A stretch of 64,000 nucleotides of DNA, from the NCBI RefSeq assembly GCF_900129235.1, contig NZ_FQUV01000004.1, positions 1-64,000 of the forward strand. The letters are read 5' to 3'. Both the position numbers and the translations under genes were made by a program. This stretch comes from Litoreibacter ascidiaceicola. GTDB lineage: Bacteria > Pseudomonadota > Alphaproteobacteria > Rhodobacterales > Rhodobacteraceae. Positions 52,149 to 63,686 of this stretch are shown one piece after another. The notes under the pieces are model-generated. The model was not told the origin of the DNA. It saw only the letters and a list, made by a program, of their open reading frames with translations, and did no database searches. Every line of letters starts with the position of its first letter. Within the stretch, counting starts at the first letter, position 1.

Positions 52149-55105
52149 TATTTCGTTCCTTTAACTGTGAGCGCATCGTCTACGAGTGCTGCTTGTTGTG
52201 CTTTGTGCTGGCTGGCCAGACCCGTAGCGGGGGAGGCAGCGGCGGCGCGACCAGCATAGACCGGACGCGAATGTTTGGCTTTGATGCGGGTCAGGACCCA
52301 TTCGATGTTGGGCTCCATAAAGGACCACGCGCCTTGGTTCTTCGGCTCTTCCTGACACCAAACCATTTCGGCGTTCTTGAAGCGCTCCAGCTCGCCCACC
52401 GCGGAGATGGCGGGGAAGGGGTAGAACTGCTCGAACCGCATCAGGTAGACGTCGTCGATGCCACGGGCGTCGCGTTCCTCCAGCAGGTCGAAATAGACCT
52501 TGCCGGAGCACATGACCACGCGCTTGATCTTATCGTCGGCGACCAGCTTGGTGTCGGAGTTGCCGTGCTGGGCGTCGTCCCACAACACGCGGTGGAAGCT
52601 GGAGCCGTCCTGGAATTCTTCCGCCTTGGACACCGCCATTTTGTGGCGCAGCAAGGATTTCGGCGTCATCAGGATCAACGGCTTGCGGAAGTCCCGGTGG
52701 ATCTGGCGGCGCAGGATGTGGAAGTAGTTGGCGGGCGTCGTGCAGTTTGCCACGATCCAGTTGTCACCGCCGCACATGGTCAGGAAGCGTTCAAGGCGCG
52801 CGGAGGAGTGCTCCGGCCCTTGGCCTTCGTAGCCGTGAGGCAGCAGGCAGACGAGGCCGGACATGCGGAGCCATTTCGATTCACCAGAGCTGATGAACTG
52901 GTCGAACATGATCTGCGCGCCGTTGGCGAAATCGCCGAACTGGGCTTCCCACAGGGTCAGCGCGTTGGGTTCGGCGAGACTGTAGCCGTATTCGAAACCC
53001 AGCACCGCGTATTCCGACAACATGCTGTCGATAACCTCGTACTGGGACTGGCCGTCGCGGATGTTGTTGAGCGGGTAGTACCGCTCCTCGGTGTCCTGAT
53101 TGATCAGGCCGGAATGGCGGTGGCTGAATGTGCCGCGTGTGCAATCCTGACCGGACAGGCGCACGGGGAAGCCTTCGGTGAGCAGCGAGCCAAAGGCCAG
53201 CGCCTCGCCCGTTGCCCAGTCGAAGCCCTCGCCGGAATTGAACATCTCAGCCTTGGTTTCCAGCAGGCGGCCCACAGTTTTGTGCAGCGGGAAGCCGTCA
53301 GGGGCTTTGACCAATGCACGACCCACCTCGTCGAAGGTCTCTTTCGAGATAGAGGTTTGGCCACGCTGGTAGTCTTCCTCGTCGCGGCGATCCAGATGGG
53401 ACCACTTGCCGTCCAGCCAGTCGGCTTTGTTGGGTTTGTAGTCCTTGCCCGCCTCGAACTCCTCGCTAAGGTAGTTCTGGAAGGTTTCCTTCATGTCGTC
53501 GATCTCGCCCTCGGGGATCAGCCCGTCACGCACAAGGCGTTCGGTGTAGAGGGTCAGCGTAGTCTTTTGCTTCTTGATCTGCTTGTACATCAACGGGTTG
53601 GTGAACATGGGCTCGTCGCCCTCGTTATGGCCAAACCGGCGGTAGCAGATGATGTCGATCACCACGTCCTTGTGGAACTTCTGGCGGAACTCCGTCGCGA
53701 CCTTTGCGGCGTGGACCACAGCTTCCGGATCGTCACCGTTCACGTGGAAGATGGGCGCCTCGACCATCAAAGCGATATCGGTCGGGTAGGGCGAGGAGCG
53801 CGAGAAATGCGGCGCAGTGGTGAAGCCGATCTGGTTGTTCACCACGATGTGCATGGTGCCACCGGTCTTGTGACCCTTGAGGCCGGACAGCCCGAAGCCT
53901 TCGGCCACGACGCCCTGACCCGCGAAGGCCGCATCGCCATGCAGCAGGATCGGCATGCAGCTTGTCCGGTCTTTGTCGTTGTTCTGGTCTTGCTTGGCAC
54001 GGGCCTTGCCCAAGACGACGGGGTTCACCGCCTCAAGGTGGGACGGGTTGGCGGTCAGCGACAGGTGGACGGTGTTGCCGTCAAATTCGCGGTCTGACGA
54101 TGCGCCGAGGTGGTATTTCACGTCACCGGAGCCGTCGACATCTTCGGGTTTGAAACTGCCGCCCTGAAATTCGTTGAAGATCGCCTTGTAGGGTTTGCTC
54201 ATCACATTGGCGAGGACCGACAGGCGGCCACGGTGGGGCATGCCGATGACGATGTCTTTCACACCAAGGCTACCACCGCGTTTGATGATCTGCTCCATCG
54301 CAGGCACGAGGCTTTCGCCGCCATCAAGACCGAAGCGCTTGGTGCCCATGTATTTGACGTGCAGGAACTTTTCGAAGCCTTCGGCCTCGACCAGCTTGTT
54401 CAGGATTGCCTTGCGACCTTCTTGGCTGAAAGTGATTTCCTTGCCCCAGCCTTCGATACGCTCTTTCAACCAGCCTGCCTCTTCGGGGTTGGAAATGTGC
54501 ATGTATTGCAGCGCAAACGTGCCGCAATAAGTGCGCTTCAGGATAGCCACGATGTCGCGCATGGAGGCGGTTTCCAGCCCCAGCACGTTGTCGATGAAGA
54601 TCGGGCGGTCAAGGTCGGCCTCGGAGAAGCCGTAGTTCTTCGGGTCCAGCTCGGGGTGCTCTGTGATCTCGCGCATGCCCAGCGGGTCCAGATCGGCGGC
54701 AAGGTGGCCACGGATGCGGTAGGCGCGAATGATCATGATGGCGCGGATGGAATCCAGCACGGCTTGCTTGATCTGGTCATCGGAAACCGGCACGCCCTTT
54801 TCGGCGGCCTTCGCCTTGATCTTGTCGGCGGCTTTTTCCGGCTCCGCCCATTGGCCGTCCAGCGCTTGGGTCAGGTCGTCGTTGGGCTGCGGCGGCCAGT
54901 CGGTGCGCGCCCAGCTTGGGCCAGCGGCCTCGGCGGTCACATCGGTGTCGGCGTCGCCCAGGGCTTTAAAGAAGTCCTGCCAGCCTTGATCGACCGCGTT
55001 GGGGTCTTTGGCGTAACGCGCATAAAGCTGCTCCAGATACTCGGCATTGTGGCCTTGCATGAAGCTGGAGGCGTGGAACTGGTCGTTGGGGGAGTGTTCA
55101 GTCAT
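52148..55105 (-). CDS. sucA: 2-oxoglutarate dehydrogenase E1
   Basis: 985 residues, a full-length homodimeric E1. The E2-contacting start ([20 protein letters not shown]) is followed by [15 protein letters not shown], the TPP segment with [22 protein letters not shown], and C-terminal [21 protein letters not shown]. It decarboxylates 2-oxoglutarate with thiamine diphosphate and hands succinyl to SucB. Six bases separate it from the upstream hypothetical gene. Confidence 0.97.
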   Translation of the reverse strand: MTEHSPNDQFHASSFMQGHNAEYLEQLYARYAKDPNAVDQGWQDFFKALGDADTDVTAEAAGPSWARTDWPPQPNDDLTQALDGQWAEPEKAADKIKAKAAEKGVPVSDDQIKQAVLDSIRAIMIIRAYRIRGHLAADLDPLGMREITEHPELDPKNYGFSEADLDRPIFIDNVLGLETASMRDIVAILKRTYCGTFALQYMHISNPEEAGWLKERIEGWGKEITFSQEGRKAILNKLVEAEGFEKFLHVKYMGTKRFGLDGGESLVPAMEQIIKRGGSLGVKDIVIGMPHRGRLSVLANVMSKPYKAIFNEFQGGSFKPEDVDGSGDVKYHLGASSDREFDGNTVHLSLTANPSHLEAVNPVVLGKARAKQDQNNDKDRTSCMPILLHGDAAFAGQGVVAEGFGLSGLKGHKTGGTMHIVVNNQIGFTTAPHFSRSSPYPTDIALMVEAPIFHVNGDDPEAVVHAAKVATEFRQKFHKDVVIDIICYRRFGHNEGDEPMFTNPLMYKQIKKQKTTLTLYTERLVRDGLIPEGEIDDMKETFQNYLSEEFEAGKDYKPNKADWLDGKWSHLDRRDEEDYQRGQTSISKETFDEVGRALVKAPDGFPLHKTVGRLLETKAEMFNSGEGFDWATGEALAFGSLLTEGFPVRLSGQDCTRGTFSHRHSGLINQDTEERYYPLNNIRDGQSQYEVIDSMLSEYAVLGFEYGYSLAEPNALTLWEAQFGDFANGAQIMFDQFISSGESKWLRMSGLVCLLPHGYEGQGPEHSSARLERFLTMCGGDNWIVANCTTPANYFHILRRQIHRDFRKPLILMTPKSLLRHKMAVSKAEEFQDGSSFHRVLWDDAQHGNSDTKLVADDKIKRVVMCSGKVYFDLLEERDARGIDDVYLMRFEQFYPFPAISAVGELERFKNAEMVWCQEEPKNQGAWSFMEPNIEWVLTRIKAKHSRPVYAGRAAAASPATGLASQHKAQQAALVDDALTVKGTK

Positions 55106-55111
55106 TGGGGG

Positions 55112-55723
55112 CTACTCCTGAGACGGGAAACTGGTTTGCGTCTCTAGCGTGCCGGAGACTGTGACGGGGGCGCCGATTTTGGCCGAAAGACTCGCGGCGT
55201 TCATGGGCGTGATGGCGAAGCGTTGGGTGGGTGAGGTCTCGACCACCTGCGGGGCGGCGAAGTCGCTGGCGGTGTGACCGATGAGCGAATGGGGCGACAG
55301 CGCGAAGCGGCATATGATGTTGGTCTGTGTGGGGTCCGGCTGTAGCCAGAACACCAAAGCGGCCTCGGTATCCGCGCCTATTTGGCGGGTCAGGATGCGG
55401 GTTTTGCTTTGGGGGATGTCTTTCTTCTTCGCGAAGCCCGCAACAGTTTTGCGCTGCAAGTCGACGATGGCGCGGGTCTGCTCGCCGCCCGTGTCGCCGG
55501 TCGCGTAGAAGGCGACTTGGGGCCAGATCAACATCTCGATAATTTCAGGGGTAAGATCGCCCTCGGGGGCTTGTATCCAGCCTTGATGCGCCAGTGCGCC
55601 GATGGTGTCGTCGATATTGGAGTGGGGCAGGTGGCACGCCTCGATGGAGGCGGACATCTCGGTCAGCGTCAGAGCGCTGGCGGGCAACGCCGCCAGAAAG
55701 GAAAGTGTTAGCACGCGCATCAT
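55112..55723 (-). CDS. Secreted hypothetical protein in the suc cluster
   Basis: 203 residues, not recognised. Signal peptide MMRVLTLSFLAALPASALT, then a soluble domain with two mid-protein cysteines (EACHLPHS, NIICRFAL) that could pair in the periplasm. It overlaps the DUF805 stop by four bases and ends six bases before sucA. Confidence 0.7.
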   Translation of the reverse strand: MMRVLTLSFLAALPASALTLTEMSASIEACHLPHSNIDDTIGALAHQGWIQAPEGDLTPEIIEMLIWPQVAFYATGDTGGEQTRAIVDLQRKTVAGFAKKKDIPQSKTRILTRQIGADTEAALVFWLQPDPTQTNIICRFALSPHSLIGHTASDFAAPQVVETSPTQRFAITPMNAASLSAKIGAPVTVSGTLETQTSFPSQE

Positions 55724-56256
55724 GTCACGGCCCCCATTGGGTTGGAGCCGTAAGTGTTGGAGCCTTTCTCGGAGGGAAGGAACAAGAGCAGGGCTGTTGG
55801 AACAAAAAATAAGGCAAACGCGATCGGGTTCTCAATCGAGATTTGCTGATCGACGGCCAACTGTGCGACGAAAGCGGCTGACACAATAGGTACGACCAGC
55901 CCTGCCCAATACGATATACCAAATCGGATCAACCGTTTGAAAAATGGCAGGTCCAATGCGAATGTATCGGGAAAACTAAGAGGCGTATCGTTCATTCTTT
56001 GGAGCGCAATGCACCAAGGAGGTGGCAACAGAACGAACATCGCTGAAATTTGCAAGACCATTATGCCTACCCCAATTAGCGCCGGAACGCTGCCGGGAGA
56101 ATCTTGCTCCGAAAACAACAGCCAGAGCGCTGGAGAAAAAGCGACTGCGAAAAGAAGCGAGAAAGCAACCATCACGCGCAAGAACTGGCTGCGAGAACTT
56201 CGCCCCTGCACTACACCATAGTTCTTGAACCCCTCCTTCATTCCGCGCCAAATCAT
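55720..56256 (-). CDS. DUF805-family membrane protein
   Basis: 178 residues from ATG 56256, with GGAGG eight bases upstream; a TTG start 15 bases earlier is less likely. The start has the GRSSRSQFL element and the end the SEKGSNTYGSNPMG motif typical of DUF805. Four hydrophobic segments lie between. Function unknown. It overlaps the following secreted-protein gene (ATGA). Confidence 0.82.
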   Translation of the reverse strand: MIWRGMKEGFKNYGVVQGRSSRSQFLRVMVAFSLLFAVAFSPALWLLFSEQDSPGSVPALIGVGIMVLQISAMFVLLPPPWCIALQRMNDTPLSFPDTFALDLPFFKRLIRFGISYWAGLVVPIVSAAFVAQLAVDQQISIENPIAFALFFVPTALLLFLPSEKGSNTYGSNPMGAVT

Positions 56257-56257
56257 T

Positions 56258-56389
56258 TCAGTGGCCTCCAATCCGGAGGGAGCGACTGATCGCGCCGGAC
56301 TTTTCGTCCCAAGAGGGTGTGCCGGCCATAAGTGAAGTGGCCGCCAAAGCGGTGCTTGCGCACGCTGCTATGGCGACCGCTTTGATCAT
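56258..56389 (-). CDS. Small secreted peptide gene coupled to sucD
   Basis: 43 codons. It starts inside the sucD stop (ATGA overlap, 56389-56386) and ends one base before the DUF805 start. The product has a short basic start and a hydrophobic core ([17 protein letters not shown]), then a polar tail with WDEKSG. This looks like an exported peptide or a lone membrane anchor. Evidence is position, overlap and the signal-like start; there is no homology that I recognise. Confidence 0.5.
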   Translation of the reverse strand: MIKAVAIAACASTALAATSLMAGTPSWDEKSGAISRSLRIGGH

Positions 56390-57270
56390 TTTGCGATCGC
56401 TGCCAGAACGGCTTCGCCCAGACCTGCGGGGGACTCAGCCACCACGATTCCTGCGGCTTTCATCGCTTCGATCTTGCTTTCCGCGTCGCCTTTACCACCG
56501 GCGACGATTGCGCCCGCGTGGCCCATGCGGCGGCCGGGAGGGGCGGTGCGACCAGCGATGAAGCCTGCTGTTGGTTTCCAGCGACCGGCCTTCTTCTCGT
56601 CAGCCAAGAACTGTGCGGCTTCTTCCTCGGCGGAGCCACCGATCTCGCCGATCATGATGATCGACTGGGTCTCGGGGTCGGCGAGGAACATTTCCAGCAC
56701 GTCGATATGCTCGGTCCCTTTGATCGGGTCGCCGCCGATGCCGACGGCGGTGGACTGGCCGAGGCCGCTATCGGTGGTCTGCTTCACCGCCTCATAGGTC
56801 AGCGTGCCGGAGCGGGAGACCACACCGACGGAGCCGCGCTTGTGGATGTGGCCGGGCATGATGCCGATCTTGCACGCATCCGGCGTGATCACGCCGGGGC
56901 AGTTGGGGCCGATCAGGCGGGACTTGGAGCCTTCCAGCGCGCGCTTGACCTTCATCATGTCGAGGACCGGGATGCCTTCGGTGATGCAGCAGATGAACGG
57001 GATTTCGGCGTCGATGGCCTCTAGGATACTGTCAGCCGCGAAGGGCGGCGGGACGTAGATCACGGTGGCATCCGCGCCGGTGCGCTCGACCGCCTCGTGG
57101 CAGCTGTCGAAGACAGGCAGGTCCAGATGGGTCATGCCGCCTTTGCCGGGCGTTACGCCGCCGACCATTTTGGTGCCGTAAGCGATGGCTTGTTCGGAGT
57201 GGAAGGTGCCTTGCGAGCCGGTGAAGCCCTGGCAGATTACCTTGGTGTTTTCGTCGATGAGAATGGCCAT
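56386..57270 (-). CDS. sucD: Succinyl-CoA synthetase alpha subunit
   Basis: 294 residues. CoA-binding Rossmann start ([19 protein letters not shown]), the [13 protein letters not shown] block, and the phospho-histidine H251 in [12 protein letters not shown]. With SucC it makes succinate and ATP or GTP from succinyl-CoA. A small secreted-protein gene separates it from sucC. Confidence 0.97.
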   Translation of the reverse strand: MAILIDENTKVICQGFTGSQGTFHSEQAIAYGTKMVGGVTPGKGGMTHLDLPVFDSCHEAVERTGADATVIYVPPPFAADSILEAIDAEIPFICCITEGIPVLDMMKVKRALEGSKSRLIGPNCPGVITPDACKIGIMPGHIHKRGSVGVVSRSGTLTYEAVKQTTDSGLGQSTAVGIGGDPIKGTEHIDVLEMFLADPETQSIIMIGEIGGSAEEEAAQFLADEKKAGRWKPTAGFIAGRTAPPGRRMGHAGAIVAGGKGDAESKIEAMKAAGIVVAESPAGLGEAVLAAIAK

Positions 57271-57283
57271 TTTTGAGGCTTTC

Positions 57284-57637
57284 CTAAATTTTTCCTATGC
57301 GTAGTTTTCGAGCAGTCAGGACGTAATAGACCGCGTCGCGCATAAGGAATTGAGTTTGTTGTTCAATTTGGTCGAAAAACGCTGGGCTACCCGAAGAGTG
57401 TTCGCCAAACGCTTTAACCTTTTCAGTCGCCCAAAGCGTCGCTTCGCGGATGCATTGGTACTCAAGGAGTATTTCCGCAGCCTCAATTGCGCTAGGAACG
57501 ATTTCCTCAACCACTCGAACTTCTGCGGCGATACAAGCTCTGAAGTCGTCGCGTAGAGGACCGTCCGAAGCGTCCAGCGCAAACGCTGGGGTACCAAGCG
57601 CACAAGCGATTAACGATACTTTGGTGGGGAGTCCCAT
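57284..57637 (-). CDS. Secreted hypothetical protein between sucC and sucD
   Basis: 117 residues, not recognised. Signal peptide [20 protein letters not shown], then a mostly helical acidic domain with cysteines at about 35 and 62 that may form a disulfide. It starts five bases after the sucC stop and ends 13 bases before sucD, so it is part of the operon, yet its codon use looks unlike that of its neighbours. Confidence 0.68.
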   Translation of the reverse strand: MGLPTKVSLIACALGTPAFALDASDGPLRDDFRACIAAEVRVVEEIVPSAIEAAEILLEYQCIREATLWATEKVKAFGEHSSGSPAFFDQIEQQTQFLMRDAVYYVLTARKLRIGKI

Positions 57638-57642
57638 TAGAG

Positions 57643-58836
57643 TTACCCCTTAACCGCCTTCACGATCTTCTCGGCACCGTCTTTCAGGTCGTCGGCGGCG
57701 ATGATGTCTACGTCGGAGCCGTTGATGATGGCTTTGCCCTCTTCAACATTGGTCCCTTCGAGGCGGACGACCAGCGGCACTTGAAGGCCGACTTCTTTCA
57801 CGGCGGCGACGACGCCCTCGGCGATGACGTCGCAGCGCATGATGCCACCGAAGATGTTGACCAGGATGCCTTTGACGTTGTCGTCGGAGGTGATGATCTT
57901 GAACGCTTCGGTCACCTTCTCTTTGGTGGCACCGCCGCCTACGTCGAGGAAGTTGGCAGGCTCGGCCCCGTAAAGCTTGATGATGTCCATGGTCGCCATG
58001 GCAAGGCCCGCGCCGTTCACCATGCAGCCGATTTCACCGTCCAGAGCGATGTAGTTCAGGTCATATTTCGACGCTGCCAGCTCTTTGGGGTCTTCTTCGG
58101 TGGTGTCGCGCAATTCCGCGATGTCGGGGTGGCGGTAGATGGCGTTGCCGTCGAAGCCCATTTTGGCGTCGAGGCATTTCAGGTCACCCTTGTCGGACAC
58201 GATCAGCGGGTTGATTTCCAGCATCTCCATGTCTTTTTCGGTGAACAGTTTGTAGAGGATGCCCATCAGCTGGACGCATTGCTTGATCTGCCCGCCCTTG
58301 AGGCCTAGCGAGAAGGCGATGCGGCGGCCGTGGAAAGCTTGGTAGCCGGTGGCCGGATCGACGGAGAAGCTAAGGATTTTCTCAGGGGTCGACGCTGCGA
58401 CCTCTTCGATGTCCATGCCGCCCTCGGTCGAGCAGACGAAGCTGACGCGGGAGGTTTGACGATCTACCAGCAAAGCCAGATAGAGTTCCGTCTCGATGCC
58501 GGAACCGTCTTCGATATAGATGCGGTTGACCTGCTTGCCCTCAGGGCCGGACTGATGCGTGACCAATGTGCGGCCCAGCATCTTCTTGGCCTCGTTGGCG
58601 GCTTCTTCGACAGATTTGCACAGACGCACACCGCCAGCTTCGCCCGCATCGGCTTCCTTGAAGGAACCTTTGCCGCGGCCACCAGCGTGGATTTGAGCTT
58701 TGACAACCCAGAGCGGGCCGTCCAATTCACCGGCTGCGGATTTTGCGTTTTCGGCGGCGAGGACGACGCGACCGTCCGAGACGGGGGCACCGTAGGAGCG
58801 AAGGAGCGCCTTCGCTTGGTATTCATGGATGTTCAA
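57643..58836 (-). CDS. sucC: Succinyl-CoA synthetase beta subunit, TTG start
   Basis: 397 residues, family length. The conserved start MNIHEYQAK is coded from TTG at 58836, with AAGGAGAG eight bases upstream; no ATG fits. ATP-grasp blocks [19 protein letters not shown] and the C-terminal [15 protein letters not shown] are present. First gene of the suc cluster, behind a 210-base regulatory region with phased palindromes. Confidence 0.96.
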   Translation of the reverse strand: MNIHEYQAKALLRSYGAPVSDGRVVLAAENAKSAAGELDGPLWVVKAQIHAGGRGKGSFKEADAGEAGGVRLCKSVEEAANEAKKMLGRTLVTHQSGPEGKQVNRIYIEDGSGIETELYLALLVDRQTSRVSFVCSTEGGMDIEEVAASTPEKILSFSVDPATGYQAFHGRRIAFSLGLKGGQIKQCVQLMGILYKLFTEKDMEMLEINPLIVSDKGDLKCLDAKMGFDGNAIYRHPDIAELRDTTEEDPKELAASKYDLNYIALDGEIGCMVNGAGLAMATMDIIKLYGAEPANFLDVGGGATKEKVTEAFKIITSDDNVKGILVNIFGGIMRCDVIAEGVVAAVKEVGLQVPLVVRLEGTNVEEGKAIINGSDVDIIAADDLKDGAEKIVKAVKG

Positions 58837-58932
58837 AACTCTCTCCTTGAGTCAGGGGGTTCTTGACTTTGATACATGGGAAAACAGCCGCGCAAACGTT
58901 GAATTTGGCGTTAAGGCCATAAAAGCGACATT

Positions 58933-58984
58933 TGTGATCACACGATTTAAGGCTGTGATCACAAAACGGCAAGCTGTGACGAAT
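58933..58984. promoter_or_regulatory. Phased TGTGATCACA palindromes upstream of sucC
   Basis: TGTGATCACA occurs exactly at 58933-58942 and 58954-58963. A degenerate third copy (TGTGACGAAT) is at 58975-58984. Successive starts are 21 bases apart, two helical turns, so proteins would bind the same face. The array lies about 100 to 150 bases before sucC and 60 to 115 before the divergent glycosyltransferase. The cognate regulator is unknown; CRP sites need a six-base spacer that is absent here. Confidence 0.6.
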
Positions 58985-58995
58985 CGCGATAGGTA

Positions 58996-59026
58996 TTGAC
59001 GGCACAGGCGCGCGCTGGGACTTATA
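58996..59026 (+). promoter_or_regulatory. Candidate promoter of the glycosyltransferase gene
   Basis: TTGACG (58996-59001) and CTTATA (59021-59026), with a 19-base spacer, slightly long. It lies 36 bases before the chosen start of the plus-strand gene. Confidence 0.35.
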
Positions 59027-59061
59027 AAACATGAAATTTAGAACAGATGAAGGGCGCCCTG

Positions 59062-60096
59062 ATGCCTGCGCCTAAATGGGGTGTCGTCGGCACGATGGAC
59101 GAACCGCCGGAGCTTGTGGCGGCCTACGCGGCGCATCACTTGTGGGCGGGCGCGTCGGCGGTGCATATCTATCTGGATCGCGACAACCCGCGCACACGAG
59201 CGCTTTTGGCACCGTTAAAGGCCGTGCATGTGACGGTTGCGGACGAGGGCTACTGGCGGTCGGAGCTGGACATCAAGGTTCCGAAAACCCACCAGCGGCG
59301 GCAGACGCTGAATGCGACCATGGCCTATCGGTCCACGGATGTGGACTATCTGGTGCATCTGGACGCGGACGAGTTCATCCATCAGGTCGAGCCCTTGGAG
59401 AAAGAGCTGGCGCGGCTGCAACGGATGCGGCCCGGCGACTACTTGAACATCCCCAATCTGGAACGGGTCTGGCTAGAGGGGGAGCCGCAAGATGCCATGT
59501 TCAGCGGGAATTTCCGCGCGTCGACCAAGCGGTTGGAAGGGGATTTCTCGCGGCTGGTGCTGGACGGCGAGGGGCTGACGCGCTTCGGCTTAACAGGGCA
59601 TAGCGAGGGCAAGGCGTGCTCGCCCACCGGATACGACTACGTGCTGGGCATTCACCGCCCCCACCACGACACGGATCGGCCCTGGACCTTCCCGGGGGTG
59701 AAGCGATCACGGTCATCGGTGATCCTGCATTTCGACGGGATGACGCGGCTGCACTGGGTTTACAAGCGCCTGCGCAAGGCGCTGTTTCGCAACATTCAGG
59801 TGGGTCAGCCGATTACGGAGCAGATGCAGGCGCAGATTGATGCGATCGCGGCGGGCGGTGGTGATATGGCTGCGGCGAATGCTTTGCATGACCGGATCAA
59901 GGTGCTGGGGGTTATGGCCGATGCTTTGCGGGCAGAGGATCTGCTGCTGGAGGTACCGTTCGACGTGACCCGCGGGCTGGAGGCGCTGCTGCCGCATGAG
60001 ACGCTGGATTTGTCAGCGGCGGGGTTCGATGCGTGGCTGCGGGCGGAAAAGTCTGAGTTTTTCGAGGGGGTGGACGATGCCGGCCCGAAGGCCTGA
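59062..60096 (+). CDS. Glycosyltransferase family 2/92-like protein
   Basis: 344 residues from ATG 59062, with GAAGGG seven bases upstream; an ATG at 59047 would add five residues. The start WGVVGTMDEPPELVAAYAAHHLWAG and the metal-site DXD in YLVHLDADEFIHQ fit the glycosyltransferase family often found in Roseobacter genomes. No membrane segments, so it acts at the inner face on a sugar acceptor that is not known. It is convergent with the acetyltransferase gene. Confidence 0.75.
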   Translation: MPAPKWGVVGTMDEPPELVAAYAAHHLWAGASAVHIYLDRDNPRTRALLAPLKAVHVTVADEGYWRSELDIKVPKTHQRRQTLNATMAYRSTDVDYLVHLDADEFIHQVEPLEKELARLQRMRPGDYLNIPNLERVWLEGEPQDAMFSGNFRASTKRLEGDFSRLVLDGEGLTRFGLTGHSEGKACSPTGYDYVLGIHRPHHDTDRPWTFPGVKRSRSSVILHFDGMTRLHWVYKRLRKALFRNIQVGQPITEQMQAQIDAIAAGGGDMAAANALHDRIKVLGVMADALRAEDLLLEVPFDVTRGLEALLPHETLDLSAAGFDAWLRAEKSEFFEGVDDAGPKA

Positions 60097-60666
60097 CTAG
60101 TCGGTCATGTGAGAAGCGGTATTCAGATAGCGGCGCGTATTGCCGAAAAGCTCTGCATATACGGACATCGGCGTGGGCCACGGGGTGGCCAGCGTCGCAT
60201 CGACATCACCAGTGTCAAAATGCAAAACGGCGTCGTGCTTTTTGGCAAGGTTTTGCATGCGCCGGTTTTCGCGAAGACACTGCATGTGGAGCTTTTTGAC
60301 GCCGCGATTTTGCGCGGCCGAGATGAGGCGGTTCAGCAGGGCATCGCCGACGCCTTCGTGTTGCCATGACGGCTCGACGGACAAGGCGACCTCAGCGCTC
60401 CATGGCCATGTTTTCAAAAGGCCGCGCAACTCGGCAACGCCGTGTAGATCGTCGTCAATGAAGGCACCGAAGATAACAGAGCCAATTGAAAGCGCGTTTT
60501 CGGCATATTTTATAACGAATTCGTCACTAGCCAAGCCGCCAAACCTGAGACGACGAGTGGCCGGGTCGAGCCCGAGGAAGTGACCTATCAACAACTGCCG
60601 GTCGGATTTCCATAATCGCCTGATCTCGGGCGGGGCGTGTTGGGGTTTGGACTGGGGGTGGGACAT
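60097..60666 (-). CDS. GNAT-family acetyltransferase
   Basis: 189 residues from ATG 60666 (MSHPQSKPQHAPPE); longer starts exist and the choice is uncertain. The GNAT fold shows in VIFGAFIDDDLHGVAELRG, the acetyl-CoA loop PSWQHEGVGDALLNRLI and the final LHFDTGDVDATL. Acceptor unknown. Lies between mdh and the suc operon on the same strand but behind the mdh terminator. Confidence 0.8.
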   Translation of the reverse strand: MSHPQSKPQHAPPEIRRLWKSDRQLLIGHFLGLDPATRRLRFGGLASDEFVIKYAENALSIGSVIFGAFIDDDLHGVAELRGLLKTWPWSAEVALSVEPSWQHEGVGDALLNRLISAAQNRGVKKLHMQCLRENRRMQNLAKKHDAVLHFDTGDVDATLATPWPTPMSVYAELFGNTRRYLNTASHMTD

Positions 60667-60804
60667 GCTCGATAATCCGCTGCTACTGACTACGTTGTCC
60701 TCCCTGCGACTAATATAACGCTGCAGCGCAGCAATTTCCAGCTTCATCACAGAAGTTGCTGCTGTCGGAGCGCCTAACGTGGCGGCAGGAGAAGCGCTGC
60801 ACAC

Positions 60805-60838
60805 AAAAAAGGCCCGCCGGATGGGCGGGCCTTTTACG
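60805..60838 (-). terminator. Rho-independent terminator of mdh
   Basis: AAAAGGCCCGCC (60807-60818) pairs perfectly with GGCGGGCCTTTT (60824-60835) around GGATG. On the minus strand it ends in six T. It begins about 20 bases after the mdh stop. Confidence 0.93.
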
Positions 60839-60856
60839 ATATTCGGGGTAGGTGGC

Positions 60857-62737
<1,881 letters not shown>

Positions 62738-62751
62738 CGCATTACGCATTA

Positions 62752-62768
62752 TTGCCGCACTGCGGCAA
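62752..62768. promoter_or_regulatory. Perfect palindrome upstream of mcl2
   Basis: TTGCCGCA-C-TGCGGCAA, eight-base arms with a single central base, 66 bases before the mcl2 start. With one base in the middle it is better read as a protein site than an RNA hairpin. A degenerate copy precedes mdh. Confidence 0.5.
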
Positions 62769-62834
62769 ATCAGGTGTTGCAGCCTGTCCGGCTGTATGGT
62801 GAGTAATAAAATATCAAAACAGGAGATGGATTCG

Positions 62835-63686
62835 ATGCAAAACGTCGCGCAGCCCTACCGATCGGTGCTCTACATCCCCGGGTCCAAGACCCGCGCTCTG
62901 GAGAAGGCGCAAAGTCTGCCTGTGGATGCAGTCATCTTCGATCTGGAAGATGCGGTGTCGCCGGATGAGAAGGTCGCCGCGCGCGAATTGCTGGCCGAAA
63001 CGTTGCGGACAACGGATTACGGCCCTCGAAAACGCATTGTGCGGGTGAATGGTGGCGACACCGAGTGGGGGGCGGATGATCTGGCGACCTTCATTGACGT
63101 GGCCCCTGATACAATTTTGCTTCCGAAGGTGGAAGACCCGGCGACGATCGCCGCCCTGTCGGGATTGCTGAAAGGCGACACGACGATCTGGGCGATGATG
63201 GAAACGCCGCGGGGCATTCTGAATGCTGCGGCAATCGCCGCAGCACCGAAGATGGAGGGCTTCGTGATGGGGACCAACGACCTTGCGAAGGATCTTGGCT
63301 CTCGCGGTCGCGGGGCGATGCTGACCAGCTTGCAGCTGTGTCTGTTGGCCGCACGCGCGGAAGGGTTGGTTTGCGTGGACGGGGTCTACAATGCGTTCAA
63401 GGATGAAGACGGGCTACGTGACGAATGCGTCGAGGGGCGCGACATGGGCTTTGATGGCAAAACCTTGATCCATCCGGCACAGGTGGCTGTGGCAAACGCG
63501 GTGTTCGGGCCGTCCGAGGAGGAGCTGGACCTTGCGCGCCGACAGATCGCCGCGTTCGAGCAGGCGATGGCCGACGGTCAGGGCGTTGCGGTTGTCGATG
63601 GTAAAATCGTGGAAAACCTGCATGTTGAGACAGCGACGCGGCTTTTGGCCAAGGCTGACGCAATCAACTTGCTGGAGGGCGCATGA
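62835..63686 (+). CDS. mcl2: (3S)-malyl-CoA thioesterase (HpcH/HpaI aldolase family)
   Basis: 283 residues from ATG 62835, with AGGAG nine bases upstream; starts at 62826 and 62796 are also in frame. CitE-like barrel: FRS-type start PYRSVLYIPGSKTRALEKA, DAVIFDLEDAVSPDEK with metal-binding acids, VRVNGGDTEWG, WAMMETPRGILNAA and the closing GKTLIHPAQVAVANAVF. The GVAVVDGKIVENLHVETA ending is like Mcl2 of Rhodobacter sphaeroides, which hydrolyses malyl-CoA in the ethylmalonyl-CoA pathway. A malyl-CoA or citramalyl-CoA lyase is the alternative. Overlaps the next gene (ATGA). Confidence 0.85.
   Translation: MQNVAQPYRSVLYIPGSKTRALEKAQSLPVDAVIFDLEDAVSPDEKVAARELLAETLRTTDYGPRKRIVRVNGGDTEWGADDLATFIDVAPDTILLPKVEDPATIAALSGLLKGDTTIWAMMETPRGILNAAAIAAAPKMEGFVMGTNDLAKDLGSRGRGAMLTSLQLCLLAARAEGLVCVDGVYNAFKDEDGLRDECVEGRDMGFDGKTLIHPAQVAVANAVFGPSEEELDLARRQIAAFEQAMADGQGVAVVDGKIVENLHVETATRLLAKADAINLLEGA

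Noticed and set aside
52127-54097. 656-codon plus-strand frame opposite sucA
   Set aside because: Antisense of a fully conserved gene; composition typical of a shadow.
54110-55147. 345-codon plus-strand frame opposite sucA
   Set aside because: Same reasoning; no ribosome site or recognisable motif.
58933-58963. CRP-type binding sites before sucC
   Set aside because: CRP half-sites TGTGA and TCACA need six bases between them; here they abut.
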